Assembly: GCF_003477995.1 (NCBI RefSeq)
Contig: NZ_QUEM01000010.1
Span: 1-64,000, forward strand
DNA: 64,000 nt
DNA from: Bacteroides sp. OF04-15BH
GTDB taxonomy: Bacteria; Bacteroidota; Bacteroidia; Bacteroidales; Bacteroidaceae
Reading direction: 5' to 3'
Shown here: one piece after another, positions 61,546 to 64,000 of the stretch
Numbering within the stretch: the stretch's first letter is position 1
How the letters are laid out: every line of letters begins with the position of its first letter
Translations under genes and position numbers: made by a program
The notes under the pieces: generated by a model
Databases searched by the model: none
What the model was told of the DNA's origin: nothing
The model's input: only the letters and a program-made list of their open reading frames with translations

Positions 61546-62493
61546 TTATGATTCTTTTCTTTGTTTCTGCTGGATTTGCCATGTGTTGAACAGATTGTGC
61601 CAGACACTGTAGCAGCCTCCGGCGATGGCCGTAGCAGGATTCATGAAACTGCTGCCCAGCCAGATGGCGAATACCGTGTTCTTCTGGCCGAACGACTGTC
61701 CGGCAGAGATGCTGTCTCCAAATCGTTTTCCAATGGCTTTTCCGGCCCAGAACTGAAAGGCGCAGCAGACAAGAGAAACCAGGGCGATTCCCAGCAGAGT
61801 GCCCAAACCGACGGAAGTATGTGTCACGCTCTGCGCCGTGATGCCCATGGCGATGGATAAGGCTACTCCCCAAAGATAAAAGGCCAGATTGCGTACCTGA
61901 TTGATTCTGTCGGTGATTTTTCGGAAGAAAGTCCGGAATATCCAGGCTGCTGCCATCGGGGCGATAAGCAGCGGGAAAGTGCGCGCCATAATGATGGTGG
62001 CCAGACTGCCGAAAGAATAATGCTGTGCGTCGCTGAGCAATGGGAGCAACACCGGTATGGTGCAGGCCGTGACTATGTTGATCAGGATGGTATAGGAGAT
62101 GGTTCCCGAAATGTTTCCACCCAGTTTCTCGGTGACTACGGCTGCCGCTGTGGCTGTGGGGCAGATAAAACAGAGAATTGCCGCCTCGATCCAGATTTGC
62201 AGGTCCGGATTGACCCACGGAGTGACCAGTGCCAGCAGGAAGCTGATGCCCACCTGAAGCAGTGTGATGAGGATTTGCCACCGTGAAGGACGCAGTTTTT
62301 GCAGGTCGATCTTGCAGAAGGTGAGAAATAACATGGAAAAAATCAGGCAGGGCTGAATGATTCCCAGACTGCGGTTGATGAAAGGGCTGATGCGGTCGAT
62401 ATGCGGGATATACGAACCGATGACATACAGCAACACTCCCGTGACAATGGCTACCGGAAGTGTCCATTTTTTTAGAAAACTGATTATCTTCAT
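61546..62493 (-). CDS. Bile acid:sodium symporter (SBF/BASS) family transporter
   Basis: 315 residues, nine to ten hydrophobic helices. Family hallmarks: RSLGIIQPCLIFSMLFLTF, a CICPTATAAAVVTEKLGGN-like discontinuous helix (here CFICPTATAAAV), and the second cross-over helix SFGQKNTVFAIWLGSSFMNP. The transported solute is uncertain: BASS members carry bile acids, pantoate, pyruvate or other organic anions with Na+. Single gene with a minus-strand -7 element TACCTTTG at 62517-62524. Confidence 0.87.
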   Translation of the reverse strand: MKIISFLKKWTLPVAIVTGVLLYVIGSYIPHIDRISPFINRSLGIIQPCLIFSMLFLTFCKIDLQKLRPSRWQILITLLQVGISFLLALVTPWVNPDLQIWIEAAILCFICPTATAAAVVTEKLGGNISGTISYTILINIVTACTIPVLLPLLSDAQHYSFGSLATIIMARTFPLLIAPMAAAWIFRTFFRKITDRINQVRNLAFYLWGVALSIAMGITAQSVTHTSVGLGTLLGIALVSLVCCAFQFWAGKAIGKRFGDSISAGQSFGQKNTVFAIWLGSSFMNPATAIAGGCYSVWHNLFNTWQIQQKQRKES

Positions 62494-62516
62494 TTTTTTA
62501 GTTGTATAAACGGGTG

Positions 62517-62524
62517 CAAAGGTA
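62517..62524 (-). promoter_or_regulatory. -7 element of symporter gene
   Basis: Minus strand TACCTTTG, about 24 bp before the ATG. Confidence 0.5.
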
Positions 62525-62563
62525 GCTTTTTCAAGGAATATCTGTTATAATTTGTTTTCTATG

Positions 62564-62595
62564 TTTGTGCAATTCGTGTATTTTTCCTAATTTTG
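62564..62595 (+). promoter_or_regulatory. Promoter of conserved unknown gene pair
   Basis: TTTG at 62564-62567, a 20-bp spacer, then TAATTTTG at 62588-62595. Leader of about 75 nt to the ATG at 62676. Confidence 0.65.
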
Positions 62596-62675
62596 CCCTT
62601 GGATTACCTATTGATATGGGAAATAGGTAGCCCTTACTTTTTTAGGTATTAAATTGTTTATTTTATATTAGGCAG

Positions 62676-63236
62676 ATGAATTTATATATCCGCTATTTTG
62701 ATGAAGAATGTGTTGTAAGCAGTGTGCAGGAAGCATTTGATTTCCTGGCTTCAATTCCGGGCATTGTTGTGGATGATTATTTTATGAACGATCTGAAGCA
62801 GTATATGGAAAGTCCGATGCCTTATCCGAAAAGATATAAGGTGCGCCCCAGAGTTTATTTCATTGTAATCAAGACAATGGCGCAGACTTTGGCCGAATTC
62901 AAGGAGAACGGTGCCCGTCAGACTATGGCCGTAGAAAACCCGAAAGATGCTGTGATTAACCGTCTTACCGAAGAGCAGATCGGATGGTATGAAGGCGAAG
63001 TGCTGTTTAAACGGGTGATTGCCATTCCCGGAACCAATAAGTTCCAGTATAAGGACACCACGTTCAAGGCCAGAGTCAAGGCACATTCACCCATGGAATG
63101 TTATACCCGGATTATCGATCATTTGCGTGCACGCCGGGATGTAGATCCCCGCAGTCAGTTTCCTTCTTCTAAGGGACGTAACTTCCGTTATCAGTTTTTG
63201 GGGATGTTGCCGGAGAGCGCTGAACAGCAGGCATAA
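62676..63236 (+). CDS. Conserved protein of unknown function
   Basis: 186 residues, no signal peptide or membrane helix, so cytoplasmic. The N-terminal part (MNLYIRYFDEECVVSSVQEA, then FDFLASIPGIVVDDYFMNDL) and the central strand-rich part (YKVRPRVYFIVIKTMAQTLA) are well formed. The C-terminus is basic (HLRARRDVDPRSQFPSSKGR). I recognise no family. It has a strong promoter and is followed 56 bp later by another unknown gene, probably in the same operon. Confidence 0.75.
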   Translation: MNLYIRYFDEECVVSSVQEAFDFLASIPGIVVDDYFMNDLKQYMESPMPYPKRYKVRPRVYFIVIKTMAQTLAEFKENGARQTMAVENPKDAVINRLTEEQIGWYEGEVLFKRVIAIPGTNKFQYKDTTFKARVKAHSPMECYTRIIDHLRARRDVDPRSQFPSSKGRNFRYQFLGMLPESAEQQA

Positions 63237-63292
63237 CCCCGATGTTTCTATGTGGCAAATACTAACTATTAAAAACTTAATGACAGAAACTT

Positions 63293-64000
63293 ATGCATAA
63301 TAAAAATTACGCGGTTGAGTCTGTGCTGGATCTGAATTCCAGCAATATTTGGGGGTTGGATGCTATGGAGTTGGCAGAATTGTGGAACAATGAAAAGAAG
63401 GATGAGGATTCTCCTGCTTCTGAAGACAAGATTCTGAATATTCTGCGACTGGCTTTTGAAGTGACCCAGTTTGATTCGGACAATGAACGCGAGGCAGCCA
63501 AATATAAAACCGGATCTTATGTAGTTCTTTCTCATTTCGATGAGAAGAAAAAGGGTGCAATCGCAATCCGCAAAAAGGAAATCAAGCGGATTACCGACCT
63601 CTCTTATGAGAATGTAAAATACATTTCTGCCGCAACTTTGCTTGAGTTGATTGAACGGAACTTCGGTGGCGGTTGGGATTCTATCTCACTGGCCATTAAG
63701 GACATTATCGAGTCTGCCTTCGATATCAGTACCACAACCTTGCCGGCATCACGCATTCATGCCAAGGGAGGTACTCTGGAGCGTAAGGTGGCCGACGGAT
63801 ACGAATATCTGGAAGTGCCGAAAGGAACCTGGGTGGAGGCAATCTTTGCCAAGAAGAAAGACTTGCAGGAGAAACTGCGCTTCATTCCGGAACCTGAGTA
63901 TGATGAAGACGGAAACCGTCGTCACGTAGCCGATGAGAATGATGACGACAATAGCGATGACGAAAGCTTCTACGAGAGCTACACTCCCGAAGCTGATGTA
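63293..64000 (+). CDS. Conserved protein of unknown function, cut by window end
   Basis: Partial, at least 236 residues with no stop before 64000. Start ATG at 63293 (MHNKNYAVESVLDLNSSNIW); an ATG 13 bp upstream gives only six codons. The visible part is soluble and mixed alpha/beta (DKILNILRLAFEVTQFDSDN; ISAATLLELIERNFGGGWDS; RKVADGYEYLEVPKGTWVEA). It ends in a strongly acidic Asp/Glu/Asn-rich stretch (ADENDDDNSDDESFYESY). It was not recognised and probably forms an operon with the gene at 62676. Confidence 0.75.
   Translation, partial: MHNKNYAVESVLDLNSSNIWGLDAMELAELWNNEKKDEDSPASEDKILNILRLAFEVTQFDSDNEREAAKYKTGSYVVLSHFDEKKKGAIAIRKKEIKRITDLSYENVKYISAATLLELIERNFGGGWDSISLAIKDIIESAFDISTTTLPASRIHAKGGTLERKVADGYEYLEVPKGTWVEAIFAKKKDLQEKLRFIPEPEYDEDGNRRHVADENDDDNSDDESFYESYTPEADV

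Overview
The window is a chromosomal segment of a Bacteroidales gut bacterium (Bacteroides, Phocaeicola, Prevotella or a relative). Evidence: many promoters fit the Bacteroidetes pattern TTTG, about 20 bp, TAnnTTTG; Shine-Dalgarno sites are weak and AT-rich; and the gene set is typical (reverse rubrerythrin, flavodiiron protein, class III fructose bisphosphatase, fimbrillin-like lipoprotein with LRR_5 repeats, PCMD protein, cfxA element). Species cannot be told from sequence alone.

Layout. 35-8712 (minus): a seven-gene, visibly AT-richer operon built around a 1033-residue tubulin/FtsZ-like GTPase, with a small membrane protein, a zinc-ribbon/Big_2/MORN protein and four exported proteins, the last ending in a beta-barrel-like segment. 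9437-14058 (plus): C1 aminopeptidase, DEAD-box helicase, serC, yigZ. 14221-27915: a 52-residue peptide gene and a fimbrillin/LRR lipoprotein gene cut in two by an 11.2-kb mobilizable transposon (15695-26925, Tn4555-like). The element holds a four-HTH DNA-binding protein, tyrosine integrase, excisionase, RepA-like ATPase, primase-like protein, oriT, MobV relaxase, cfxA beta-lactamase, an IS30-family IS and an Abi/HEPN remnant. Joining the gene halves at the 8-bp core repeats restores the frame and the 23-residue LRR period exactly.

28047-60773: mostly housekeeping. It holds nadE, perR with rubrerythrin (palindromic operator), a calcium P-type ATPase with a CNNM/CorC protein, an OmpH/Skp lipoprotein, pepD, a beta-helix lipoprotein with an EEP hydrolase, rlmH, nadC, an M23 peptidase, phosphoglucomutase, nudC, a sigma-54-promoted S41 peptidase, an acyltransferase, a flavodiiron protein, a DnaJ/CbpA protein, a UshA-like phosphoesterase with an mnmD-like methyltransferase, fbp, an Omp85-like porin, a PCMD protein and nspC. 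60925-61380: five tRNA genes. 61546 to the end: a bile acid:sodium symporter family protein and two conserved unknown genes, the last cut by the window edge.

The most unusual items are: (1) the tRNA array, where a duplicated Gly-Leu pair has diverged so that one Gly(GCC) tRNA carries G3:U70 (the alanine identity pair) and one leucine-type tRNA carries a CUG (glutamine) anticodon; (2) the tubulin-like operon; (3) the exactly reversible transposon insertion, with candidate arm sites and a duplicated operator; (4) a sigma-54-type promoter with GGACA/TGTCC enhancer repeats. No rRNA or CRISPR array was seen.
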